Origin: Podocnemis expansa
Taxonomy: Eukaryota; Chordata; Testudines; Podocnemididae
Length of the DNA: 64,000 nt
Direction: 5' to 3'
NCBI GenBank assembly: GCA_007922195.1
Contig: ML682059.1
Location: 16,510,205-16,574,204, forward strand
Notes under the pieces: generated by a model
Databases searched by the model: none
What the model was told of the DNA's origin: nothing
The model's input: only the letters and a program-made list of their open reading frames with translations
Translations under genes and position numbers: made by a program
Shown here: piece by piece, positions 25,250 to 35,557 of the stretch
Position numbering within the stretch: position 1 is the stretch's first letter
Layout: each line of letters begins with the position of its first letter

Positions 25250-26206
25250 TACACGGCAAAATGGAATCACTTCTCCATTTGGTGTCATGATAAAAACATA
25301 GACCCTATCTCCGCACCTATTCAGGAAACTTTAGATTACCTTTCTGACCTAAGAGAGAAAGGCCTATCCCTGTCCTCATTGAAAGTTTATTTGCCAGCAA
25401 TCTTGGCCTTTCACCAAACAATAGATCGGGCCCCATTCTTTTCACACCCCATCTGCCATAGGTTCCTAAAAAGAGTGGAAAAACTTTTTCCTCACATCCA
25501 CAACCCCACCCTGCAGTGGGACTTGAACGTGGTGCTGTGGGCTCTGACAGAGCCGCCATACGAGCCCTTAGACTCAGCCACCCTGCTCTTGCTGTCCTGG
25601 AAGGTGGCTTTCCTGGTAGCCGTTACCTCGGCCAGAAGGGTCTCAGAGCTATGAGCCCTATCTTCTGAACCCCCATGTACGGTTTTCTTCCCAGAGCAGG
25701 TGGTCCTACCTCACTAACCTTCATTTTTACCCAAGGTTGCCACTCCCTTCCACATGAATCAAGAGCTCTGCCGGCCAGTCTTTTATCCAGACCCTCAGGT
25801 GACAGAAAACCAGAGATGTTGCCACACCCTGGATGTGAGGAGAGTGCTCCTTATCTATATTGAGCGCACACGATCCTTCCGCAAGACCTCCCAACTGTTC
25901 GTGGCAGTTGCGGAATGCATGAGAGGCTCTCCGGTATCCTCCCAATGCATCTCCAAATGGATTGTGAACTGCATTAAAGACTGCTACAGAAGGTCAAACA
26001 CGCCTCAACCAGAGACTGAGAGAGCCCACTCTACCAGAGCTCAGGCATCTTCCATGGCCTTCCTTGCTAAGGTCCCGATCCAAGGCATCTGCAGGGCCAC
26101 TACGTGGTTTGCGGTATGTCCCTTCACAATGCACTACGCCATTGCCCAACTGGCAAGAGATGATGCTGACATGGGCAGAGCCGTACTCAGTGTGGGTAGA
26201 CTGTAA
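25250..26206 (+). pseudogene. DIRS tyrosine recombinase (nearly intact)
   Basis: The frame is readable from about 25250 to a terminal stop after 26206, with in-frame stops at about 25652 and 25711. The N-terminal SAM-like half (TLDYLSDLREKGLS) is followed by the catalytic half. SARRVSEL gives the first Arg, HSTRAQASS gives the H-x-x-R pair and TMHYAI the candidate Tyr, so an R-H-R-Y tetrad is visible. In DIRS elements this enzyme joins a circular DNA copy to the genome without making target duplications. The two stops make this copy non-functional. Confidence 0.85.
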
Positions 26207-26280
26207 CTCCTCCCACCATCCTTGGGTAAAGATAGCAATCAACTGTAACTGAATGATGTGAGCAGCGCTCGAAGGAGAAA

Positions 26281-26334
26281 GGTTGGTTACTCACCGTAAC
26301 CGTCCTTCGAGATGGGCTGCTCACATACATTCAG
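26281..26334. repeat. DIRS inverted repeat, left arm
   Basis: It contains GTTGGTTACTCACCGTAACC and GGGCTGCTCACATACATTCA. The reverse complement recurs at 26521-26576 with only small differences. The pair probably represents the terminal inverted repeat and/or internal complementary region typical of DIRS elements. Confidence 0.85.
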
Positions 26335-26520
26335 GTCCCTCCCACCATCCCCACTAGCAGAGTTGGCAAAGCTATATGGGACTGGGAGGGTCAGGGTCAC
26401 GGTCACCTATATTGCCGCAGCTGCGGCGTGGAGGGGGCATTGGCTGTGCGCCCTGATCTGACAGGCTAATGCTCAAGACTTTCTGAGCTACCATGCGCTG
26501 CAGCACATAGACACCTGTAA

Positions 26521-26576
26521 CTGAATGTATGTGAGCAGCCCATCTCGAAGAGGGACGGTTACGGTGAGTAACCAAC
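26521..26576. repeat. DIRS inverted repeat, right arm
   Basis: This is the reverse complement of 26281-26334 (TGAATGTATGTGAGCAGCCC ... GGTTACGGTGAGTAACCAAC). The roughly 190-bp loop between the arms has no recognisable coding content. Confidence 0.85.
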
Positions 26577-26580
26577 CATT

Positions 26581-27844
26581 CTATAGAGTTGGCGATAATG
26601 GCTGACAAGCAGACAGCTATCTTGACAAAGAACAGTATGTTTGGGAACCTACAATTTCTATTCAATCCATTCATCATAGGGTTTTTATAGCATGTAGCAT
26701 CTAAACAGTTTCCTGATTTATTATATAGCGAGATATTTAATGATCCTCTTAAAGTGGTTTGCTCTTCATCTTTTCCTGGTTCTAGGAAATAATGGGGTTG
26801 TATACATCCATTATTTTTTGTTTAACAAACTTCTGCTTATTGTGGGAAAAATGTTCTCGGAGATGAAGATCTTGCAGTATGTGCTAAGTTCATGTCACAG
26901 GTCAGCCAAGAGTGCTTTAACTCTGTCTCTCACATGCTTTACCCTGACTTTTAGGAACTTTATTGTTTTAGAAGAACACAACTGCTTTGGTAGGTCATGG
27001 ATGGAGACAAAGTCATGGAGGAATTCAATTTCTGACCAGTTTTGCAAAGCTGGAGCATCTGAATTGCTTCAATCATCAAGCCAATACCAATAAATTACAG
27101 CATAGAGAAGATGATGAATTCATGTCACTGTGGCCTGATTTTCATCTCAGAGTAAGGAGCAAACATCCCAGCAATCTAGGCTTAGGAAACCAAATGGTAC
27201 CAGGAATTCCAAATTCCTTCAGCTGGTTGTAGGGAAGGGACATTGACTGTTGGATGGATGAGGTGGAAGAAATAGAAATATTTGAGTAAAGGTTCTGATG
27301 GCACCTTTACGGCAGTGTCACTAGAGTGTACTGTCTGTAGCAAATCACTGGACTTTCTGAAACCTTAAAGGAAATAACTCTGCTTCCACAGTTGCAGCAC
27401 AGAATGTGGAAGAAGACTCACACCACTACAGGCATCCCAGCTCTAGACAGGGTGAGACTTATGCAGACTGCAGAAGGTTATGCAGCAGGAGGTAGCCTGT
27501 TGTCCAAGAGATTTGTGGGAATAAGAATAAAGATAATGTCAAATAAATATAACTCAGTTATTGTCTAGCTCAGAAAGATTTTTAAGTTATTTTAAAGTTC
27601 ATATTTGTATTTTGAAGGCTTTCTGAAATTTTACCCACATATGCTCAACTGGTTCAGTGTTCGATTTTGACAGACAGCCTAAGATGATGTTTTTCTTCAA
27701 CTATACGGCTGATCTGTGTTAGAGAATCTTTTGCTATCATACTCTGTTTTCTACTTACATAATACCTTTGCATTTGTGAAGTTCAACAAGCATAACAAAA
27801 ATGGGTAAGCATTGTCATCATGTTTTAAAATGGGGAGTACCCAA
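26581..27844. other. Unrecognised non-coding sequence
   Basis: No gene or transposon ends recognised. Short open frames up to 117 codons lack known motifs. Confidence 0.5.
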
Positions 27845-28089
27845 GGCTCGGTCTACATTACGGGCTCAGTTAAATTGACTTTAACAAGGTCAGCTTTAAG
27901 CCTAGTTAAAGTTGACCCTATTAAGTTGACTGAGAGAGTCCACATTCAAAATGCCAGTAGATTGCCCATGTCCACACTGGCAGGGGCTAGGTCATCCTAG
28001 GAGTGGTGCATTGTGGGGAGCTGGCCCACAGTGCACCAGGGAAATGCCTCCCTCACTGGGCCACTTCTATAAAACAGGAAGTGACCACA

Positions 28090-29302
28090 GCAACCTGCCC
28101 TTGATCTGGCAAGATGGAGCCTGAAGAGGTCAAGGAGCCCAATGTGCTCCAGTAATCTGCCATCAGGGTGCTCGCCACTATCCATGTTTTGGCTAGACTT
28201 CTCCGGCTGTGGAGCAGGAGACATAGGGCAACTGCCAGCACAGGGGCAGGGCACAGTAGGCCAACCACCCTGCCAAATCTGGCAGCTGGCACGTTCACAG
28301 TGCCCTCTGTGTCCCAACACATCTGGGCATGGGAATCCAGCACCTTTTGGTGGGTTCAGATCATCCTCACCACCTGGAACGATGACCAGTGGCTGCAGAA
28401 CTTCTGCATGAGGAAGAGCACTTTCCTCAAGTTGGTCAACGAGCTCAATCCAGTTCTGCAGCATACCAATGCCCAGCTCCATCCCACCCTGCCCATAGAC
28501 AAGCAAGTAGTCGTTGCGCTCTGGAAGCTTCAGCCGTGGACTCCTACCATTCCGTTACCCACCAGTTCAGTATTGGCAAGTCCACTGTGGGGGCTGTCCT
28601 GAGGAAGGTCTTGGGGGCCAGCAACAGGGTCCTGCTGGGTTACCTCGTGACCCCAGGCACCCTGCAGGACACCCTGGATGGCTTCACTGGACTGGGGGTC
28701 CCCAACTACGGGTGCATCATGAATGGCACCCACACCCCCTTCCGAGCCCTGGGCCACCTGGTCATAGCCTATCTAAACAGGAAGGGGTACCACTCTGTGA
28801 TCCTGCAAGCCCTCGTAGACCATGAGAGCTATTCAGCAACATCTAAGTGGGCTAGCCAGAGAAAGATCACGATGCCCATGTCCTGCAGAACTCTGGCCTA
28901 TACCAGTGCATGCAGGCAGGCATCTTCTTCCCCGAGCACATCATCCTTGGTGATGTGCAGATGCCTGTCATCATCCTGGGGGAAGCACCTACCCTTGGCC
29001 TGCTGATGGCCCCGGCCCCACAACAGGTGCTCCAGGGTGCGGGTCTGTCACTCCATGAGGTCAAGCATACAGTAGAGCATGGCTTGCTCGACCCTGCAAT
29101 GGGCATGTTCCTGCTCCCACTAGACACTCAGTTCTGCGTTTACACACTCTACCAACTGGAGAAGGTCTTCGAGGATCTCGCCCCACAACGAATGCCCCCT
29201 CCTCTTTCTCAATGGGAGTGGGTACACCTTGGAGCATCCTGTGTCAGAGGCACAGGGTCTGCAGGAGAGAAGCAAAGAACAAGATTTCCTCCCATGAGCT
29301 AG
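28090..29302 (+). pseudogene. Harbinger (HARBI1-like) transposase, frameshifted
   Basis: Three consecutive frames are needed to follow the protein. About 28168-28545 gives the N-terminal region (QNFCMRKSTFLKLVNELNP). About 28520-28870 gives the core (YGCIMNGTHTPF, then YLNRKGYHSVILQALVDH). About 28875-29302 gives the C-terminal half (ILGDVQMPVI, KHTVEHGLLD, QLEKVFEDLA). Family members read C-I-D-G-T-H at the first catalytic Asp; here it is M-N-G-T-H, so that Asp is Asn. The second Asp (GD) and the Glu (VE) are still visible. In a live element it cuts and joins DNA, giving 3-bp duplications. Confidence 0.85.
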
Positions 29303-29989
29303 TGCAGTGTGCAGCCTGACAGGAGCTGCTGTCACATGACCATCCTTCTGATTCACCATCCCTGTCCTTTTGTATAGGTAACCCCTAGTATACACCGCCA
29401 TGCTCTGCTGCACAGGTCAGGTGCAGTGCCCATGGTGGTGAGCCTCAGGCAGCCCTGCTCTGGGGGTCTCTTCAGAGGCCATGCCCCAACAGTGTAGGGT
29501 ACATGCTGTGTGGCCTTGATGCTCCCACCTCCAGTCCCCCTACCCATCACCAGACATGTCCTCATCCTGCTCATCCCTGGGTCCCTCCTGCCACATGGCC
29601 ATCTGCCCCTCTGCCCCCCCGCCCAGGACCCTGCCTGTCCCTGGGCTCTCACTGCCTGCAGTCTCTGTCCCACCTGTCTGCACCACCATGCCTGTAGGAA
29701 AGGAACATTCACCAGCAGGTGCAGCTGGGGTGTGGCTTGATGTCCCCTCACCTTGGTCATCCTGGTGGGGGCAGCCTCCTCCTCCTCCTGTGTCCCTGGG
29801 TCTGGTGCTGGGGCAGAGAACAGCTCAGACCTGGCAGTGTCAATAGTCAGCGAGGTGCCCCCCTGACCAAGCACCACATTCTCATCCATTTAACCCTCCT
29901 CCTGGTCATTGTCAATGGAGGGGGGCCTGGTGGAGTCTGGGGTGTGGGCTGGCAGGTTGTCATCCTGCCATCCCGGGAATACATGTTGC

Positions 29990-30320
29990 TCCCTGTAATA
30001 GGGGCTGATGGTGGCTGCCCCTGAGTGGCACATGGCCTCTCAGGCCTTTTCGTAGCCATTGAGGAGGTCCTTGATTTTAACCCACTCTTGCTGGGTGTCT
30101 CTGCTGTGCCTTTTGTCCACTAGGGTCCAAGTTACGGTGCTGTACACCTCCCAATTGTGTTGGCTGCCTTGCAACTGGGAGTGTACAGCATTGCCCCCCC
30201 CCCCATGGCCTAGAGATCTAGTATCTCATGTTGGGTCCAAGCAGGGGCCCATCTGCATTGCTAGCTGCCTCTCTCCATCTTGCCAGATGGCAGGCCTGGC
30301 CAGCTCTGTAGAGTAGGGTT
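29990..30320 (-). pseudogene. Myb/SANT-like ORF2 of the Harbinger element
   Basis: On the minus strand, from about 30190 down to 29990, the translation contains NWEVYSTVTWTLVDKR, then QQEWVKIKDLLNGYEKA, a stop, and EAMCHSGAATISPYYREQ. This spacing of aromatic and basic residues matches the third helix and following segment of Myb/SANT-like (MSANTD/trihelix) domains carried by Harbinger transposons, where the protein helps the transposase enter the nucleus and bind DNA. At least one stop and a run of Cs at about 30197 disrupt it. The proline-rich minus-strand frame at 29353-29889 may be its C-terminal tail. Confidence 0.65.
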
Positions 30321-30649
30321 GGCAGGGCTTCCTCGTGCCTGGTCATTGGCCACAGCTTTGCCCTGCCCTGACTGGCCAGGCCAGGCTCTTCCTGGTGGCC
30401 AAGGGAGTGTGCAAGATGGCCAGGAGGTCAATTAAGTTGACTTAAGTCAAAACCTCAGCTATATTGACTTTATTCAATGTAATAAAGTCGACTTATCACT
30501 TAAGTTGACTTTATAGGCAACAGTTATTAAGTAGACTTAAGCAAGCACTTAAATCAACTTAATAAACTCCAAAGGTAGCCATAGAGTTTCTTAAGTTGAC
30601 TTAAGCAAGGTTGAGTTTGACTTAAGCCTCTACTGTAGACACAGTCAAA

Positions 30650-31158
30650 GGCTGTGTTCAGAGGAGAGTTTTAGTTCGAATCAACAGCCGTTCTTTCGAA
30701 ATAAAATTTCTTATGTCCAGACGACGTTCCATTATTTCGAAACAATGGGACCCCGTTGTTTTGAAATAATGGCCATTGTTTCAAAACAGTAAAACCTCGC
30801 ATGAAATAGAAATAGTCATTGTTTCAAAACAGTTGTTTAGAAACAATGACGTTTGGACGTGTTATTCCAAAATAACCGTTATTTCAAAATAACACTTTTG
30901 CTGTTCTCCTTCCCAGGATGCCTTCCTTTTAGTCTTTATTGGGTGGGGGCACAGTCCAGGGAGGGGGCCATGTTGCCACACCACCCAGGGTGCCCCTCTC
31001 CTAAAGCGAAATAGCAAGTTCTGTCTTTGGACATGCTATTTCGCTTTGAGCTTTTCCCTTAATTCAAATTAACTTATTTCAAAATAAGGACTTTATTTTG
31101 AAATAACTAATTTCAAAATAACTTATTTTGAAATAAAAGTTTACATGTGAACATAGCC
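30650..31158. mobile_element. MITE adjoining the Harbinger element
   Basis: Inverted ends are GGCTGTGTTCAGAGG (left) and ACATGTGAACATAGCC (right), with a perfect 3-bp AAA duplication at 30647-30649 and 31159-31161. The arms carry TTTCGAAATAA modules as in the elements at 17234, 51079 and 52277. A central dyad (CGAAATAGCA ... TGCTATTTCG, about 31005-31042) matches the palindrome of the 17234 element. It is non-coding. Its left duplication abuts the right end of the Harbinger element. Confidence 0.85.
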
Positions 31159-31480
31159 AAAGCCACTAAGAAATTTCCTCAAGGTCACACTTCCTGTGAC
31201 AATATGGAGCCACTACTACACAGTGAGCATTAAAAAGGTAAAGACACTGAAAACTAATCTCCAGGTTCCCTGATGAATCATGCTCTGGAGCATCTGGAGG
31301 CTTCTTTCCTAACTCAATATTCTGTTGTATCAGCACAGGGTACATTCAAGAAAGCAGTTTGGATTTTTTTCTCTTTTCAGGTGTTTCATAAAAATTTCCA
31401 TAAACCTTTTAGTTTTTGCAACTTCTAAATTATTCCTTTCCAGGTATAGCACCAGACTGTGTCTAGCCTCTGTGAGGGTA

Positions 31481-32252
31481 TGTAACCCATGTGCCTAAAT
31501 AGGTGCAATCTCTTTTAGGGACCCTTATGGCTGGGTTACGTTGCTGGGCAGATTTTGCAGCCCAGAAACCAGAAACTTCTGGTAAGAGGGTGAGGGAGCA
31601 CACTGAGCATGCTCCAGAAGTTTTATTGTTGTGCTGGAAGTGCATACCCAGGGAGAAGCCTGAGAAGAGAAGCCTGTAGAGGAGCAAACAGAGAGCTGCA
31701 GAGGACATTGGCTAAGGGACTCAGTGAAAGGAGCTGAGCAGGAGTGGACTGCAGGATGTTTTCTCCCAGCTTTCGACTGCTTTGCGGGGGAGTTGTCTGC
31801 AGTGGAACTGAGAGCTGGATTGCCAGTGACTTGATTGCATGGTGTTGGCTGCACAGGAGGAAGAAAGGACTGCATGGCATCTGCCTGAAGATTCCTGCAG
31901 CTAGAGAGGATGAGGATTGCTTTCGTTCTGCATTCAAGCCCCAAGGACTTAAATGACTACAATTGAGATAAGGGTGACTCCACCTGAACTTTGGGACTCT
32001 TGGGTTTCTTACTGTTTTGTTTAAATGTATTATGGTTCCTTAGGATAAGGTGTGTTTAGTTAGTTAATAAAGTTCATTGTATGTTTATGCTGAGTGATAG
32101 TTTAATGTGGGATGGAAACTCTGAGCAGTCTTCGCTGTGAGTCCTTTTGACAACTGGATCCTGGCTCTCCAGTTGCTTTCATCAGGGGTTTTCTCTGTGA
32201 GGCACTGGAGAGGGGCAATTGAATGAATCTGAGCCCACCCTAGCAGGTTACA
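31481..32252 (+). mobile_element. Solo LTR, 772 bp
   Basis: It starts TGTAACCCATG and ends GCAGGTTACA, a TG...CA pair with a 6-bp inverted terminus (TGTAAC/GTTACA). It is flanked by a perfect 4-bp duplication, GGTA (31477-31480 and 32253-32256). AATAAAG near 32065 could be the polyadenylation signal, indicating plus orientation. No internal region adjoins it. It is unrelated in sequence to the LTR pair at 16129 and 58211. The 4-bp duplication fits Gypsy or gamma-type elements; class is not assigned. Confidence 0.75.
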
Positions 32253-32256
32253 GGTA

Positions 32257-33079
32257 CACAAAGGAACAAGAAGATGAAAGAGGCCTCCTTCATGTGCCTA
32301 ATAGAAGATATTCTCATCTGCATGAGCCTGAAGACTTAAGCCACACCAAAAGAAACAGGGATGGGATAGGACCATAGCTGTAGAAAGGAGTGCTTACTGC
32401 ACTCTTAAGGTGTGTAGAAATGGGCATAGTGCCACTGGCTGCTGGGAGGTTCAGTATATATTGTGTCTTCCTGAAGAACAATACCACTCATAGTACTTGC
32501 TGAAGCAGGATGAGTCTTCACTGTTCCTTAGTGTAGGCCTTTACTTAAAAAGAATTATTGAGGCCTGAGTTAGTAAAGAAAAAAGTGAGGGTAGCTCTTT
32601 ATTTCATTCAATAATACTATTGATTTCTCCAGAAGGGACTACATGCAGGACTTGAGGAAGTTGTTTTTATAGACAGTCTTACATTGATGACACTATATAA
32701 ATAGTGTAACAGCAGCATGCTTTCATGTTCATGTTATCACATAAATACTCATTGATTCAGTGAGAGGGAACAGGATCTATAATGATGACAGTGACTATGG
32801 TCAACTACCTACTGCTATTTGATTTTGTCTTATTATGATGCTATCTTCAACTGTCCTAAAGTGATCGAAGCTCATAATTATAATTACCAGGAAGGGATTG
32901 GTTCTGTGGTGGGGGATGCCTGGAATGTCAACTGCTGTTTCTTTCCCCAGCATAAAGCGACTCCTTTACACTAGGCTTCTGCCGTTCACTCTAATGTGTG
33001 TACTCACTGGACTATATGGTTTGCATATAGAGGTCAGCAATATCTACTGCCTCATCTACATTGACAAGGGGTGTATTCC
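32257..33079. other. Unrecognised non-coding sequence
   Basis: No gene or identifiable repeat between the solo LTR and the Gypsy remnant. Confidence 0.5.
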
Positions 33080-33341
33080 AAATTGACACTCCAATTCTTT
33101 TTAGTACATATACTTAGGAAATATCCCATGCACAGAGGTCAAACATCTGGTCATAATTCTGTATCCTTTTCTTCTTTGCCCACATTCTCATTAAATCACA
33201 TATCTTATGCACTTATTCTCTGTGATTCATCGTAACATGCCTTCTGAGATTCCTAATTCTTAATCAACACATGTTGGGAGTGATTTAACATCGTTGCAAC
33301 AAAGGTTTTTAAAACTCATCATAGTTCAACACCTAAGAACA

Positions 33342-33475
33342 TAAGAAATTTCCAGTGGGGTAGCAGTGTTAGTCTGTATACAGCAAAAACAACGAGAATT
33401 AAGTGGCACCTTATAGACTAACAGATTTCTTCAGGAATAAGCTTTTGTGGGCTCCAAGCCACTTTGTCAGATGCA
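33342..33475. mobile_element. Penelope-like terminal fragment
   Basis: It carries GGGGTAGCAGTGTTAGTCTG, AAGTGGCACCTTATAGAC and AATAAGCTTTTGTGGGCTCC, the conserved Penelope terminal region. ACATAAGAA occurs on both sides (33332 and 33476 area) and may be the target duplication within the CR1 tail. Confidence 0.75.
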
Positions 33476-33527
33476 ACATAAGAATATAAGAATTGCCATA
33501 CTGAGTCAGACCAATGGTACATATAGC

Positions 33528-33727
33528 CAGGAGTGATGCGGGCAAAGGAAAAGACCTGGGGATCGGGCTCCTGCAGTGGGAGGCCTGACCCCAGACCCCC
33601 AGCTGGGGATGTGGATGAGGAAGGCAGCTGCCACCACAGGTGGCCCAGCAGTGGACCCAGGGAACTGATGCTGGGGCTCGGGGGTCAGGGCTCGAGCCCC
33701 CTATGCCCAGCACCAGCAATGCCACTG
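33528..33727. mobile_element. hAT MITE, 200 bp
   Basis: Inverted termini are CAGGAGTGATGC (left) and GCAATGCCACTG (right). The flanking 8-mers are CATATAGC and CATGTAGC, a target duplication with one transition. It interrupts the CR1 tail. The GC-rich interior has GGGCTCGAGCCCCCTATGCC, repeated outside the element at about 33812, which suggests a further fragment. Confidence 0.8.
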
Positions 33728-34240
33728 CATGTAGCTCAGCATCTGTCTTTCAATAATGGCCAATGCCAGATGCTGCAAATGAATGAACAGAACAGGGCAA
33801 CTATTTGGCTCGGGGCTCGAGCCCCCTATGCCCAACCCCAGTATGTAGCACTCAGAGGCTTAGGGAGACTGAGAGCAGGGGACTGCATGCCTGACCAGTT
33901 TGGATAATAAGACCTCCATTGTGCCCATCTTGTTAAACACTTGGAATGTGTTATCCGAGGATTTGAAGATAAGCATGGCTACTCTCATTTCCTTTGGAAT
34001 CTTTTGCAGTTTCCATATTCTTTCAAAAGTGGTAAGATACTCTTCAGTACAATCTGTTTCTCTGTATGAAGGGCACAGGTAGTACCAGCTGGATGACTTT
34101 TGGAGTGGGTTGTTAGCACTCGAGGGTTTTATTTCTACACCTTCAGCATCTTGGATTTGTGATCCCTCTCCCATCCCCTTTAGTCCTTCAGGATCTAGGT
34201 TTACTTACCTAAACTCATTTGCAGGTTAATCGTAGGTGCC

Positions 34241-35557
34241 CCTGAGTCCCTGAGCAGCTTTGAAGTGTCCTCTCTGAAATCCAGTTACTGTCTCTGACTG
34301 CTCACAGAAATGCCACAGTTGCCAAGATGGCAGTGTACACACTGATTTGTTTAATTCAACTGAGTATCAATACATATATACCATCATAGCAGTGAGATAT
34401 ATTTATAGTTAAAACAATCATTAGGTTTATCATCACAGGCTAGGAGAGAAGACATACTGAGTAAGGATAATGGAAACACAAAGGCTACATATAAAACACA
34501 ATTATAAGATTCTTTCTAGAGATGAAGTTTAACAAGCTAACTTCCCATCTAAAGTAGGCTATTCTTATCTAAGGATTTCTTCCAGCATTTCCAACCAAGT
34601 CATGCTGGGATCTTGATTTCATTAATGTAGTCACTGTGCAGGATTACTTCCTCAGATGCAGTATAAACTGCACTTTAACTTGACTTCTCCTCATATCCTT
34701 CAAACTCACTGCTGGTCCCCAGAGTCAAGATAATGTCTTGTCCCCACCCACCAGGTTTATGCCATAGTGTGCTGACTCAGTGTTGAGTTCACATTCTCAT
34801 GCTTCTATGCATATGTAGCTCCCATCATGGTGGCAAGCAATACTTCATTTATATGTGAACTAAAGCAGATAGGTGAATATATATCTATTATCTCACAGAC
34901 ACCATTTTGTCAATGTTGCCTGGATTCAGACTTTAGGAAAATATTTTTGTACATATATAGCTTTTTACATACTTTTCCCAAGAATATTAATGATCTTTCC
35001 TTAAAGACCTTACATGATATCATTTCTGATGCTGGGTGCTAAGTGTAGTGTTTATTAGGTCTTCTAGGAGTTATTCCTACAGAGCAAGGACACCAGTGCC
35101 TGTTAGCTGTGAGCAGTACTTAAGGTCACATGCATAATTAAAACTCACCTTTTTTATGGCTTGTAGCATAAGACTCTGCCTAGAAAGATGGGATATAAGT
35201 GAAAAATGCAGCCACTCACAATAATTTTCTGACAAACTGATATGTTCTCTTTGTGTTGGTTGCCACAAATGTGGCATAAAGAAATCCTAGGTCCCTGAAC
35301 TCAAGCACTCTTTTTAATCCAGAAAACAATGATAAGAAGTTATGAAAAATGAATCTTAATAAGACAGCCAGAAAAACTTACTCTAGTGATCAGAAAACTC
35401 TTCTCTATCAAGAAGATCAGAATCATGGAACTGAATGTATATTGCATCAATAGAAAAATCATAGAAAGCTGCCGAAAGTGTGCAAGTTATGGTGGCTATT
35501 GCTATGGCTTGGAACTGATTAGTAAGATGGATAGTTAAAACGTCTACTGAGAGAAAA
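34241..35557. other. Unrecognised sequence, possibly Gypsy 5' remains
   Basis: No gene recognised. Because remnant A runs leftward, 34241-34400 may hold its 5' untranslated or LTR sequence, but no LTR ends or primer site could be defined. Confidence 0.35.

Larger units (their letters stand above)
23890..26580 (+). mobile_element. DIRS-like tyrosine-recombinase retrotransposon, plus copy, 5'-truncated
   Basis: From left to right: the last part of reverse transcriptase (about 23900-24200, with MNLCKFLGFRINGK), RNase H (24294-24755), tyrosine recombinase (about 25250-26206), then a pair of inverted repeats (26281-26334 and 26521-26576). The upstream gag and most of the RT are absent, so the element is 5'-truncated or rearranged. 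It sits head to head with the minus DIRS copy. Decay is light: a few stops and shifts in long readable frames. Confidence 0.85.
27845..30646 (+). mobile_element. PIF/Harbinger DNA transposon, near full-length, degraded
   Basis: The ends are inverted: GGCTCGGTCTACA on the left and TGTAGACACAGTC on the right, with flanking CAA and AAA. The interior encodes a Harbinger-type transposase on the plus strand and a Myb/SANT-like protein on the minus strand, the two-gene layout of this superfamily. The subterminal zones (27865-27930 and 30425-30625) are rich in AAGTTGACTTAA motifs shared with the MITEs at 6146 and 15320. Length about 2.8 kb is in the usual range. Confidence 0.85.
33325..33800 (-). mobile_element. 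CR1 3' tail fragment inside gag remnant A
   Basis: The minus-oriented CR1 terminal block is present in pieces: CTAAGAACATAAGAA, ATTGCCATACTGAGTCAGAC, then ATAATGGCCAATGCCAGATG and GAATGAACAGAACAGGG. The pieces are separated by a Penelope fragment and a hAT MITE. The same block starts CR1 copy A at 10880. Confidence 0.7.
33080..34240 (-). pseudogene. Gypsy-type gag remnant A (interrupted)
   Basis: The minus-strand frame 33860-34174 contains TEEYLTTFERIWKLQKIP, the capsid-like segment of Gypsy/SCAN-type Gag proteins. The part at 33090-33320 aligns by eye with 53690-53900 of remnant B (shared TATACTTAGGAAATAT and CATTCTC/TTTTCTTATTA blocks). Between them, 33325-33885 is foreign repeat DNA. Gag proteins of this kind assemble retrotransposon particles; this one is broken and partial. 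Confidence 0.65.

Noticed and set aside
25250..26206. Phage-type integrase or bacterial recombinase
   Set aside because: Linked to a DIRS-type RNase H and terminal inverted repeats in vertebrate DNA.
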